From Pseudoalteromonas rubra (GTDB lineage Bacteria > Pseudomonadota > Gammaproteobacteria > Enterobacterales > Alteromonadaceae): DNA of 64,000 nt. The notes under the pieces are model-generated. The model had not been told where the DNA came from, did no database searches, and saw only the letters and a list, made by a program, of their open reading frames with translations. This document shows, in pieces, positions 43,518 to 51,464 of this stretch. Position numbers and translations under genes: made by a program. The stretch spans positions 62,001 to 126,000 of the forward strand of contig NZ_PNCI01000037.1 of assembly GCF_005887095.1 (NCBI RefSeq), read 5' to 3'. Every line of letters starts with the position of its first letter. Position 1 is the first letter of the stretch.

Positions 43518-44943
43518 CCTAAATACAGATATATACTTCGAGACTTTCGAGGAGGCTATAGTACAAGCCCGTAAATCAGTATGGTTAGATAAAGCGAAAA
43601 GTAAGTTACAGCTCTGCTTTTATTCAACTGCCACTAATCTAGAACCCGATGAACACTTTGACAACTTGATTTACTTGCCTAAATCAAAGTTCACGGAAGT
43701 ACTTCTTGAAAAGAATTATCGTCCCCCACAAAAATCAATAGGTATTGATGATAACGTTTTCGAAGGATTAATAAGGGAATACAATTTAGAAAAAACAAAA
43801 TTAATCAAAAAATATAAAAAATGCATCAAAGAGGCTAAGCTTGATTTCAGTGACCCCCTTCGAGTGTATCTAAGCGTTGATTTCAGAGGGTTTGTCGTAG
43901 AAAAAATCTATTACCTCCTCAGTGATGCTTTTGAAAAAAAAGGGTATAGAGTAAAACTGGATAAAAACACCAGTGTTACTATGATGGATGATTTAAAACG
44001 CCTTCGGCGTATCGCAGAGTTTAACCCCCACATTATGTTCAACATAAACAGAAGCAGAAGCGAGCTTCTGAATGAAAGTACTTTCAATTTCATTTGGTTT
44101 ATGGATCCAACATTGTGCCTCTATGATGATAGTAAATTCGAAAGTAGAGCTAGAGATTTCTATTTTTACTTGGTCGATAACTTTAAAAAAGCGTTATTAA
44201 AAAAACACGTTCCTACCGAAAAAATATCTAAGCAAACATTCGCAAGTGATAGATCAAATTTTTATATTCAAGAAAATATCACTAGGTTAAATAAGATTGT
44301 ATTTATTGGCAACGATTACTTCGATGTTTGTGACCCCACATATAAATATGCTAATAACGCAGAATTAAGGAGAAAACTAGCTTTTTTATTTAATAAATCC
44401 CAACTTTCACTAGCTATGCTCCATCAGCTTTCGGAAGACCTCCATAAAGATGGTACTTTATATAGCCCAGAACACTTGGAAATGTTTCTCTATCCTGCAA
44501 TTGTCAGACTCGAGGTTTTGAAATGGTGTGCAGAGCAAAGCGAAATACCTTTTGAAATATATGGTAAGGGATGGGATTTATATCCTGAATTAGCCCCCTT
44601 TTACAAAGGCGAATTAAAATCCAAAGATGAAGTAAGAAAAATATGCAATCAATCTAAGTATTCTTTACTTGCACATCCTGAATATTTTTATCAGCAAAGA
44701 CTACTAGAAGCGTCAGCATGTGGAAGTATTCCAGTTATATTTGAGGGTGAAAACAACACTGAAAATTATGATTTTAGGGAACACTCTCTTATTTTTAAAA
44801 GAAAGAGCGATTTAAAGCCGCTACTGACATCTACTCCTCTCAAATCGCCAGCAGCGATTTCTGAACAATGTTCATATTCAAAATTAATCGAAAAGATTGA
44901 TACCGTTATCAAAAGTACTCATGGGGGTTACAAACATGCCTGA
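43510..44943 (+). CDS. CgeB-like glycosyltransferase
   Basis: The 477-residue protein has a GT-B style C-terminal half (about 330-465): IPFEIYGKGWDLYPELAPFYKGE and RLLEASACGSIPVIFE match CgeB/Glyco_trans_1_2 transferases. The N-terminal half is less conserved and Lys-rich. Codons are strongly AT-biased compared with the pse genes to the left. It overlaps the isomerase gene by 8 bases and the first radical SAM gene by 8. It probably transfers the sugar made by this operon onto a flagellar glycan or another acceptor; donor and acceptor are unknown. Confidence 0.75.
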   Translation: MSNLNTDIYFETFEEAIVQARKSVWLDKAKSKLQLCFYSTATNLEPDEHFDNLIYLPKSKFTEVLLEKNYRPPQKSIGIDDNVFEGLIREYNLEKTKLIKKYKKCIKEAKLDFSDPLRVYLSVDFRGFVVEKIYYLLSDAFEKKGYRVKLDKNTSVTMMDDLKRLRRIAEFNPHIMFNINRSRSELLNESTFNFIWFMDPTLCLYDDSKFESRARDFYFYLVDNFKKALLKKHVPTEKISKQTFASDRSNFYIQENITRLNKIVFIGNDYFDVCDPTYKYANNAELRRKLAFLFNKSQLSLAMLHQLSEDLHKDGTLYSPEHLEMFLYPAIVRLEVLKWCAEQSEIPFEIYGKGWDLYPELAPFYKGELKSKDEVRKICNQSKYSLLAHPEYFYQQRLLEASACGSIPVIFEGENNTENYDFREHSLIFKRKSDLKPLLTSTPLKSPAAISEQCSYSKLIEKIDTVIKSTHGGYKHA

Positions 44944-46036
44944 CAAATACTCCATTGATTCTCACAAGCTAATTTTGCACCCTACAAGAGTAGCTGATTG
45001 GCTAAGAGCAAAAGATAAAAATGATTGGGAGCTGCTTAAAAAAATATACCCAATCTACGTCGAAATATCTCCTTTTGGAGGTTGCAACCATAGATGTACC
45101 TTCTGTGCATTAGATTATATGGGTTATAAAAATATTAGCTTAGAGTATGAGACCCTAAAAAACACAATTACGAATATGGGGGAAAATGGAGTCAAAAGTG
45201 TCATGTTTGCAGGTGAAGGTGAACCTTTACTCTTTAAAAATCTGGATAAAATTTGTGAGCATGCAAGCAAAGTAGGGGTGGACACTGCAATTACTACTAA
45301 CTTCGTACCTCTCAAAAAACAAAACATAGAGTTACTTATGGAAAACTGTTCTTGGATAAAGGTAAGTTTGAACGCTGGGAGCGCAGAAAACTATGCTCAA
45401 GTCCACAGAGCAAAAGCAAGGGACTTCGACACTGTTATTTCAAACCTTAAAACTGCGATTGCGCACAAACGTGCGAATAACCTGAAATGCACATTAGGAG
45501 CGCAAATGGTGCTTCTACCTGATAATATGCATGAAGCTGAAACGCTTGCGAAAATTTGTAAAGACATTGGCTTAGATTACTTAGTGATTAAGCCGTATTC
45601 GCAACACTTATCTAGTATAACCACTAAGTATGAAAGTGTTGACTATACTAAAATGTTTGATCTTGAGAAAAAGTTAGCAAAATATAACACAAACTCTTTT
45701 CAGGTTGTTTTTAGAGCAAATACAATGCAGAAATTTGTGACTAAAAAGCAACCTTATACTAAATGTCACTCTACTCCTTTCTTCTGGGGGTACATCGCTG
45801 CAGATGGTAAAGTTTTTGGCTGCAGCGCGTACCTTGGAAAAGATGAATTCTGCTACGGAAACATTTATGACAACTCCTTCAATGAAATATGGGAAAGTGA
45901 TGAGCGCAAGAAATCTTATGAATTTGTCCGGGACAAATTGGATATTAAGGACTGTAGAATTAACTGCAGAATGGATGAAGTAAATAGATATCTATTTAGA
46001 CTTTCCGAGCCTCAAGATCATGACAACTTTATTTAA
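44936..46036 (+). CDS. Radical SAM/SPASM-type protein A
   Basis: The start is ATG 44936, overlapping the previous stop by 8 bases. The 366-residue protein has the radical SAM cluster motif C50-x3-C54-x2-C57 (GGCNHRCTFC), then GEGEP. The C-terminal part is Cys-rich (about 275-350, with FGCSAY and KDCRINCRMDE), like a SPASM or twitch domain binding extra iron-sulfur clusters. Such proteins carry out radical chemistry on peptides or sugars. Lying among sugar-nucleotide genes, it most likely acts on a sugar intermediate. It resembles protein B (48897-50015) in layout. Confidence 0.85.
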   Translation: MPDKYSIDSHKLILHPTRVADWLRAKDKNDWELLKKIYPIYVEISPFGGCNHRCTFCALDYMGYKNISLEYETLKNTITNMGENGVKSVMFAGEGEPLLFKNLDKICEHASKVGVDTAITTNFVPLKKQNIELLMENCSWIKVSLNAGSAENYAQVHRAKARDFDTVISNLKTAIAHKRANNLKCTLGAQMVLLPDNMHEAETLAKICKDIGLDYLVIKPYSQHLSSITTKYESVDYTKMFDLEKKLAKYNTNSFQVVFRANTMQKFVTKKQPYTKCHSTPFFWGYIAADGKVFGCSAYLGKDEFCYGNIYDNSFNEIWESDERKKSYEFVRDKLDIKDCRINCRMDEVNRYLFRLSEPQDHDNFI

Positions 46037-46046
46037 GGGGTAAGCA

Positions 46047-47033
46047 ATGAAAGCGGTTGTAACAGGTGGAGCTGGGTTTATTGGCTCTCATATGGTTGAT
46101 TTGTTAATAACAAAGGGCTTTAATGTCACGGTCATAGACAACTTAGTTAACGGCAGACTCGAAAATATAGCCCACCATGAAAGTGAGCTTACATTTGCGA
46201 ACTTGGATATAAGTTGTTCTGATGAACTTGAAAAACACATTGTAGATGCTGACTATGTTTTTCATTTTGCTGCGTTAGCTGATATTGTTCCATCTATAAA
46301 TGAGCCAGCTAAGTACCATCAAGCCAATGTTGAAGGCACTCTAAATGTGCTTGAAGCATGTAAAAAAGCGCCAAACCTAAAAAAGATTATTTATGCTGCA
46401 TCCAGCTCTTGTTATGGCATTCCGGTAACTTACCCAACACCGGAAGACGCATGTATCAAACCTGAATACCCATATGCATTAACAAAGGCCGTAGGAGAAC
46501 AATACGCATTACATTGGGGCCAAGTTTATAAACTCCCTGTTATTTCGATGAGGTTTTTCAATGTTTATGGGCCTCGCCACAGAACATCAGGAGCATATGG
46601 TGCTGTATTTGGTGTATTTCTCGCTCAACTGCTCAATGAGCAACCCCTAACAATAGTTGGCGATGGCGAACAAACTCGAGATTTCACGTTTGTGACTGAT
46701 ATTGCAGATGCTTGCTATACAGCCAGTCAAAGTCGTTTTAGCAATGAAATATTCAATGTTGGAAGCGGTAGTACATATAGTATCAACTACTTAGCAGAAC
46801 TATTGAGAGGTGATAAGGTTTATATTGATAAACGCCCCGGAGAACCTGATAGTACCTTTGCCGACATCCAGAAAATTCAAAAACTGCTTTCATGGAATCC
46901 CAAAGTCAGCTTCGAGGATGGTGTCCGAATCATGCTCGAAAACATAGAACTGTGGCGCGATGCGCCAGTTTGGAACGAAAATAGCATAAAAAAGGCTACC
47001 AAAGTTTGGTTTGATTGTTTGGGGGATAATTGA
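46047..47033 (+). CDS. NAD-dependent sugar epimerase/dehydratase (SDR)
   Basis: The 328-residue extended SDR protein has TGGAGFIGSH (residues 6-15), the catalytic S-S-x-Y and YPYALTKAVGE (Y-x3-K), and RFFNVYGPRH. It resembles UDP-hexose 4-epimerases and related dehydratases of polysaccharide loci. It lies 10 bases after radical SAM A, with AAGGGG before its ATG. It shares one base with the transketolase gene (TGATG). The substrate could be a nucleotide hexose or the heptose-like product suggested by its neighbours. Confidence 0.87.
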   Translation: MKAVVTGGAGFIGSHMVDLLITKGFNVTVIDNLVNGRLENIAHHESELTFANLDISCSDELEKHIVDADYVFHFAALADIVPSINEPAKYHQANVEGTLNVLEACKKAPNLKKIIYAASSSCYGIPVTYPTPEDACIKPEYPYALTKAVGEQYALHWGQVYKLPVISMRFFNVYGPRHRTSGAYGAVFGVFLAQLLNEQPLTIVGDGEQTRDFTFVTDIADACYTASQSRFSNEIFNVGSGSTYSINYLAELLRGDKVYIDKRPGEPDSTFADIQKIQKLLSWNPKVSFEDGVRIMLENIELWRDAPVWNENSIKKATKVWFDCLGDN

Positions 47034-47824
47034 TGATATCTTCAGAAAAGATTCGACAACTAACTATTGAGTTTTCTTGTAATACAGGAGCTGGACACCT
47101 TGCCCCTTCTTTGTCAACAGTAGAACTAATTACGGTGTTGTTCAATGAGTATTTAACATTCAATAAGACCGACCCTCTCGATGAGAGCCGAGATAGGTTT
47201 ATTCTTAGCAAAGGCCATGGTACATACGCATACTACATCCTTCTAAACAAGCTGGGCTTTATCCCTGACTGGGAACTCGAAAAATTCAACACTCCTGAGT
47301 CAACACTGAAAGGTTGCTTAACAGAGAATCCAAATTACATGATAGAAGCTTCTACAGGCTCCCTGGGACACGGACTGCCTTTAGCCGTAGGAATGGCTCT
47401 ATCATTCAAAATTAATGGTAAGAATAACAAAGTTATTTGCATGGTCGGTGATGGAGAGATGCAAGAAGGTAGTAATTTTGAAGCCATGATGCTTGCCCAT
47501 AGGTTCAAACTAAATAACTTACTGGTTATTGTTGACGCGAATGAGTTACAAGCAATGGGAAGAGTTGAAGATGTGGCTATCAGCAATGATCGCCTTGCTA
47601 GAGTAATGAGTGCTTTCATTGATGAAGGCTTTTATGACATTGATGGTCATGATGAAGTAGCTATCCGTAATGTATATTCAAACTTCTACAAACACCAAGG
47701 TGACAATTTTAATATTATGTTTGCTCGAACAATCAAAGGAAAAGGGCTGCCAATTCTTGAAGGTTCTATCAAGCACCATTATCGTTGCCCTACAGAAGAT
47801 GGCTTTAAGCCTGGAGAGGAGTAA
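47033..47824 (+). CDS. Transketolase, N-terminal (TPP-binding) subunit
   Basis: The start is ATG 47033, with GGGGG seven bases upstream. The 263-residue protein is the PP domain of a split transketolase: GAGHLAPSLS (His22), SKGHGTYAYY (His62), LGHGLP and the TPP/Mg motif GDGEMQEG starting at residue 139, with the second ligand N170. Transketolases move two-carbon ketol units and can build or consume sedoheptulose-7-phosphate. The partner subunit is the next gene, 2 bases away. A separate, AT-rich copy in a glycan locus is not central metabolism. Confidence 0.9.
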   Translation: MISSEKIRQLTIEFSCNTGAGHLAPSLSTVELITVLFNEYLTFNKTDPLDESRDRFILSKGHGTYAYYILLNKLGFIPDWELEKFNTPESTLKGCLTENPNYMIEASTGSLGHGLPLAVGMALSFKINGKNNKVICMVGDGEMQEGSNFEAMMLAHRFKLNNLLVIVDANELQAMGRVEDVAISNDRLARVMSAFIDEGFYDIDGHDEVAIRNVYSNFYKHQGDNFNIMFARTIKGKGLPILEGSIKHHYRCPTEDGFKPGEE

Positions 47825-47826
47825 CC

Positions 47827-48315
47827 ATGCCGTCTCTAATTTCAAAAAAAGAGGCGATGTCAAAAATTTATGACATCTTCAAAGCAGACCCTGAATTCGT
47901 GCTATTAGCAGGAGATATGGGCTTTGCTGTATTAGATAGCTTCTTTGACAATCACCCAAACAGGGCTTTCAATACAGGTATAAACGAACAAGCAACAATG
48001 AGTATTGCTGCTGGAATGGCGATTACAGGAATGCGTCCTATCATCTACTCGCAGATCCCTTTCATTACTATGAGAGCTTTTGAACAGCTGAGATATGACA
48101 TTAATGAACATAAGCTCAATGTAAAAATTGTCGGTGTTGGGGCAAGTAATTATTTTTCTGCTTTAGGTAGAAGTCACTGCATGGATGATGATGATATTGC
48201 TTTGGTTTCAGTACTTAAAAATATTGAGATCTATTCACCCACATCAGAAACTCTGGAAAAAGATATTGAAGCTATGTTTTCTCATAACGGCCCTTCATAT
48301 ATGAGGACACTTTAA
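47827..48315 (+). CDS. Transketolase C-terminal subunit reduced to the Pyr domain
   Basis: The 162-residue protein has the Pyr domain only. The TPP-activating glutamate is E54 in TGINEQATMSIAAGMA, followed by PIIYSQIPFITMRAFEQ. Split transketolase C subunits are normally about 300 residues with a further C-terminal domain; that domain is absent. The gene ends cleanly with TAA and the next gene has its own ribosome site (GAGGAC), and no remnant of the missing domain is seen in any frame, so it looks like a real short form rather than a frameshift. A good AGGAG site precedes its ATG. Confidence 0.87.
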   Translation: MPSLISKKEAMSKIYDIFKADPEFVLLAGDMGFAVLDSFFDNHPNRAFNTGINEQATMSIAAGMAITGMRPIIYSQIPFITMRAFEQLRYDINEHKLNVKIVGVGASNYFSALGRSHCMDDDDIALVSVLKNIEIYSPTSETLEKDIEAMFSHNGPSYMRTL

Positions 48316-48316
48316 A

Positions 48317-48919
48317 ATGGATAACACTCAATTAACCTTTAATGCTTCATTCAAAAATACTTGTCTTACAGTCAATATCGAGAATGGGCTAATCACAAAA
48401 GCAAGCATGAGCCCCAACAAGGACTCATTCAAACACTTTTGCGTAACTATAACGGGTATGGATTTGTCTAATGCAGCTTACTACGGTGCAAAAATATCTT
48501 TAGAAAACAGTGCGGCTCCCAAAGAAAAAGGTATCACATTCGTTGAAAATCATGATGAACTTAGTATTTGTAACATACTGATTCGAAAAGTATTTAATGA
48601 TTCTGGTGCACCTAACAGCGGTCGGTACGAAAGCTCGACCCTGAAAAATTGGCAAAAAACTAAGGATTCTGAAAAATATAAGCAGATTTCTGATGCTATA
48701 ACGAAATATTTTGAAGGAAACTCTCTATTTAAACTAGATACTACTTTAGTATCTGTTAAGAATAATACCATAAACCTAGACTTATCCAGCTGTATTCCAA
48801 AGGGTCAGGTTCAAAATACACTTGTAAAACTGGAGAAATTCACTCGAGAATATCTAAACGGTGTTCCTATTATCGTGCTTATTGAGGAGTTTGAAGATGC
48901 AAACACCAAACGAAAATAA
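48317..48919 (+). CDS. Unknown 200-residue protein between transketolase and radical SAM genes
   Basis: I do not recognise the family. The protein is soluble, with no signal peptide, membrane segment or cysteine cluster; it alternates predicted strands (FKNTCLTVNIENGLITKAS, FKHFCVTITGM) with Lys-rich helices and ends in GVPIIVLIEEFEDANTKRK. It begins 1 base after the Pyr subunit stop and overlaps radical SAM B by 23 bases, so its expression is locked to both. It may be a structural partner of the short transketolase subunit or a radical SAM accessory protein; both ideas are inference. Confidence 0.75.
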   Translation: MDNTQLTFNASFKNTCLTVNIENGLITKASMSPNKDSFKHFCVTITGMDLSNAAYYGAKISLENSAAPKEKGITFVENHDELSICNILIRKVFNDSGAPNSGRYESSTLKNWQKTKDSEKYKQISDAITKYFEGNSLFKLDTTLVSVKNNTINLDLSSCIPKGQVQNTLVKLEKFTREYLNGVPIIVLIEEFEDANTKRK

Positions 48920-50015
48920 ATATATATTGGATGCCACAAAAATAGCATGGCATCATGACAGAATTCAAGAGTGGAAAAAGGGCAAAAGAATTGCACCTAT
49001 CACAATTGACATGGCTCTAACTCGAGCTTGTAATTATGGCTGTCACTTTTGCTACGCGCGGCTTCAGGAAAATGATCGGTTTGATATTACCAAAGAGCAT
49101 ATTGATAATTTTTTAGAGGATTGCAAGGAGTTAGGGGTTAGAGCTATTTCACTGGTCAGCGATGGTGAAAGTACATTATCCCCTCATTTTGAACATACCA
49201 TTATAAAAGGCTCTGAATTAGGCATATCAATGGCTGTCGCTACTCATGGTTATAATTTTAAGTATGAAATGTTGGAAAGAATATTACCTCATCTAACTTA
49301 TCTGAGAGTGAACTTTTCTGCTGGAGAGCCAAAAAGATACGCTGAAATCATGGGGGTGAAAGAAAAGCATTTTCATAGAGTTGTACAAAATGTCCGAGAC
49401 ATGGTCGAAATCAAAAAAAGAGATAGCTTGGATGTAACTATCGGCCTTCAAATGGTGTTAATGCCCGAAGATGCGGATCAAGTTGTACCTTTGGCTAAAC
49501 TAGGTAAAGAAATTAGGCCTGATTACTTAGTTGTTAAGCACACAAGTGACAGCGAGGATGGAAAGCTTGGCGTTGATTATTCTAAGTATGCTGAATTAAA
49601 TCACATTCTAGAAGAGGCTGAATCATATAGCGATGAAACTTACCAAGTAAGCGTTAAATGGTCAAAAATTAATGCTGAAGGAAAGAGAAGTTATCAACGT
49701 TGTTACGCTGCACCTTTCCAAATTCAAATTTCTGGTTCTGGTTTAGTAGCGCCATGCGGCATGTTATTCAATGAAAAATACAAGCGCTTCCACATTGGAA
49801 ATATTACGCAACAGAGATTCAAAGACATTGTTATGGGAGATAAATACTGGGAAGTAATGAATCACCTTGCATCAATGAACTTTGATGCTCAGAAAATGTG
49901 TGGCTCGTTATGTTTACAACACAAGCCAAATGAGTACCTGGACAACGTAGAGAAAGGTAAAGTAAAGCTTGAAAAGCCCTCTGGCACGCCACCAAAACAC
50001 ATTAACTTTATCTAG
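48897..50015 (+). CDS. Radical SAM/SPASM-type protein B
   Basis: The start is ATG 48897 (GAGGAG seven bases upstream); the longer frame to 48861 lies in the previous gene. The 372-residue protein has the cluster motif C45-x3-C49-x2-C52 (ACNYGCHFCYA) and a C-terminal Cys-containing region (RCYAAPF, VAPCGM, KMCGSLC, about 265-345). This is again consistent with a SPASM/twitch domain. It is similar in plan to protein A but not a close duplicate by eye. It precedes the nucleotidyltransferase-kinase by 3 bases. Confidence 0.86.
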   Translation: MQTPNENKYILDATKIAWHHDRIQEWKKGKRIAPITIDMALTRACNYGCHFCYARLQENDRFDITKEHIDNFLEDCKELGVRAISLVSDGESTLSPHFEHTIIKGSELGISMAVATHGYNFKYEMLERILPHLTYLRVNFSAGEPKRYAEIMGVKEKHFHRVVQNVRDMVEIKKRDSLDVTIGLQMVLMPEDADQVVPLAKLGKEIRPDYLVVKHTSDSEDGKLGVDYSKYAELNHILEEAESYSDETYQVSVKWSKINAEGKRSYQRCYAAPFQIQISGSGLVAPCGMLFNEKYKRFHIGNITQQRFKDIVMGDKYWEVMNHLASMNFDAQKMCGSLCLQHKPNEYLDNVEKGKVKLEKPSGTPPKHINFI

Positions 50016-50018
50016 TTT

Positions 50019-51461
50019 ATGAAAAAAGTATTAGTTACAGGGAAGTTTGATCTGCTTCACCCTGGCCACATCAGACTTTTAAAATTTGCTAAAGAATGTG
50101 GTGATCATCTCACTGTTGCAGTTTTATCAGATTCATCATGCGAAGAGCCATGCAGAATTAGTGAGTCTCATCGACTTGAAATGCTCAACTCTTTAGAGTG
50201 TGTCGATCAAGCTTTTATATCTTCAGATGACGCTTCAATTATTATTCATAAAATTAAACCAGCCATAGTAGTAAAGGGTAAAGAATTTGAAGAGCGAAAC
50301 AACCCTGAGCTTTCAGCGTTACAATGCTATGGTGGTAAGCTAATCTTTGGGTCAGGTGAATTTGAATCAAATGCAGAGCAGTTTATTAGGCGAAACTCTT
50401 CTGCAAAAAACCATTTTGACTTTAAGGAGATAAAGGAATATATAAGCCGTCATAGAATTCGGCAACCAGATATTGACAACACTTTAAACACCATACAAAA
50501 ACTCGATGTGCTTGTGATAGGTGAGGTCATTGTAGATGAATATGTACAGGGTACAGCTGTTGGCCTGTCTCAAGAAGATCCTACAATAGTAATGACACCT
50601 AATAAAACGGATACATTTCTGGGCGGGGCCGCCATTACAGCGGGACATATCAAAGCGATTGGTGCACGCAAAGTAAACCTTATCTCAGTAATAGGTGAAG
50701 ACAAAGCTTCTAATTATGTAAAGAAGTATATCGATAACTATGAGCTTGACACCTATTTATATACCGACAATAGCCGTCCAACTCCACTAAAAACACGCTA
50801 TAGGGCTGGCACTAAAACACTTCTTAGAGTAAACAATGTCAGACAACATAAAATTTCGCTTGAACTCCAAGCTGACATTTTTAATAAAGTTGAAAATCTC
50901 ATTCCCGAACTGGATATTGTGGTATTTTCCGACTTTAACTACGGCTTATTGCCTCAAACATTGGTTGAGAGTATTACCAAGCTTTGTGAAAATAACAATG
51001 TGAAAATCGTTGCAGATAGTCAATCTTCTTCTCAAGTTGGTGATATTTCACGATACAAGAATATGGATTTGATCACACCGACAGAGCGAGAGGTTAGAGT
51101 CGCGTTAAACAACCCTGATGATGGCCTTGTCATTCTTGCACAAAAGCTGGCCAAGAAATCACAAGCCAAAAATGTGGTTATTACCTTAGCAGAAGAGGGG
51201 TTATTTATTCACTTACCCTCCCAGGATTTCTCCAAGTGGGAAAATGACAAGCTGCCGGCTATAAATAAACATGCTGTCGATCCTGCCGGCGCAGGCGATT
51301 GCTTTCTGGCAGCCAGCTCTCTTGCTCTGTGTACAGGCGCACCGATCTGGCAAGCGTGTTACCTTGGGAGTCTAGCTGCCGCTTGTCAGGTAGGATCCGT
51401 TGGCAATACTCCGCTAAAACGAATTACACTCGAAAAAGCCATAGAAGACTCATTCAAATAA
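50019..51461 (+). CDS. HldE-like bifunctional protein with swapped order (nucleotidyltransferase then PfkB kinase)
   Basis: The 480-residue protein begins with a cytidylyltransferase-fold domain (about 1-135; GKFDLLHPGHIRLL with HPGH at 14-17). It ends with a PfkB-type sugar kinase (about 165-480; LGGAAITAGHIKAIGA and the DPAGAGDCF signature near residue 421). HldE, which makes ADP-heptose, has the same two domains in the opposite order. With the GmhA-like isomerase and the transketolase this suggests phosphorylation and nucleotide activation of a heptose-like sugar. No gmhB-type phosphatase is in the window. Confidence 0.87.
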   Translation: MKKVLVTGKFDLLHPGHIRLLKFAKECGDHLTVAVLSDSSCEEPCRISESHRLEMLNSLECVDQAFISSDDASIIIHKIKPAIVVKGKEFEERNNPELSALQCYGGKLIFGSGEFESNAEQFIRRNSSAKNHFDFKEIKEYISRHRIRQPDIDNTLNTIQKLDVLVIGEVIVDEYVQGTAVGLSQEDPTIVMTPNKTDTFLGGAAITAGHIKAIGARKVNLISVIGEDKASNYVKKYIDNYELDTYLYTDNSRPTPLKTRYRAGTKTLLRVNNVRQHKISLELQADIFNKVENLIPELDIVVFSDFNYGLLPQTLVESITKLCENNNVKIVADSQSSSQVGDISRYKNMDLITPTEREVRVALNNPDDGLVILAQKLAKKSQAKNVVITLAEEGLFIHLPSQDFSKWENDKLPAINKHAVDPAGAGDCFLAASSLALCTGAPIWQACYLGSLAAACQVGSVGNTPLKRITLEKAIEDSFK

Positions 51462-51464
51462 ATT

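Noticed and set aside
47827..48919. Transketolase C subunit as a frameshifted pseudogene continuing in the next frame
   Set aside because: The next gene has its own ribosome site and encodes no transketolase C-terminal motif; no remnant is seen in the other frames.
50019..51461. Ordinary LPS-core HldE
   Set aside because: The domain order is reversed, the base composition is foreign and the gene is embedded in the sugar operon; the function may still be related.
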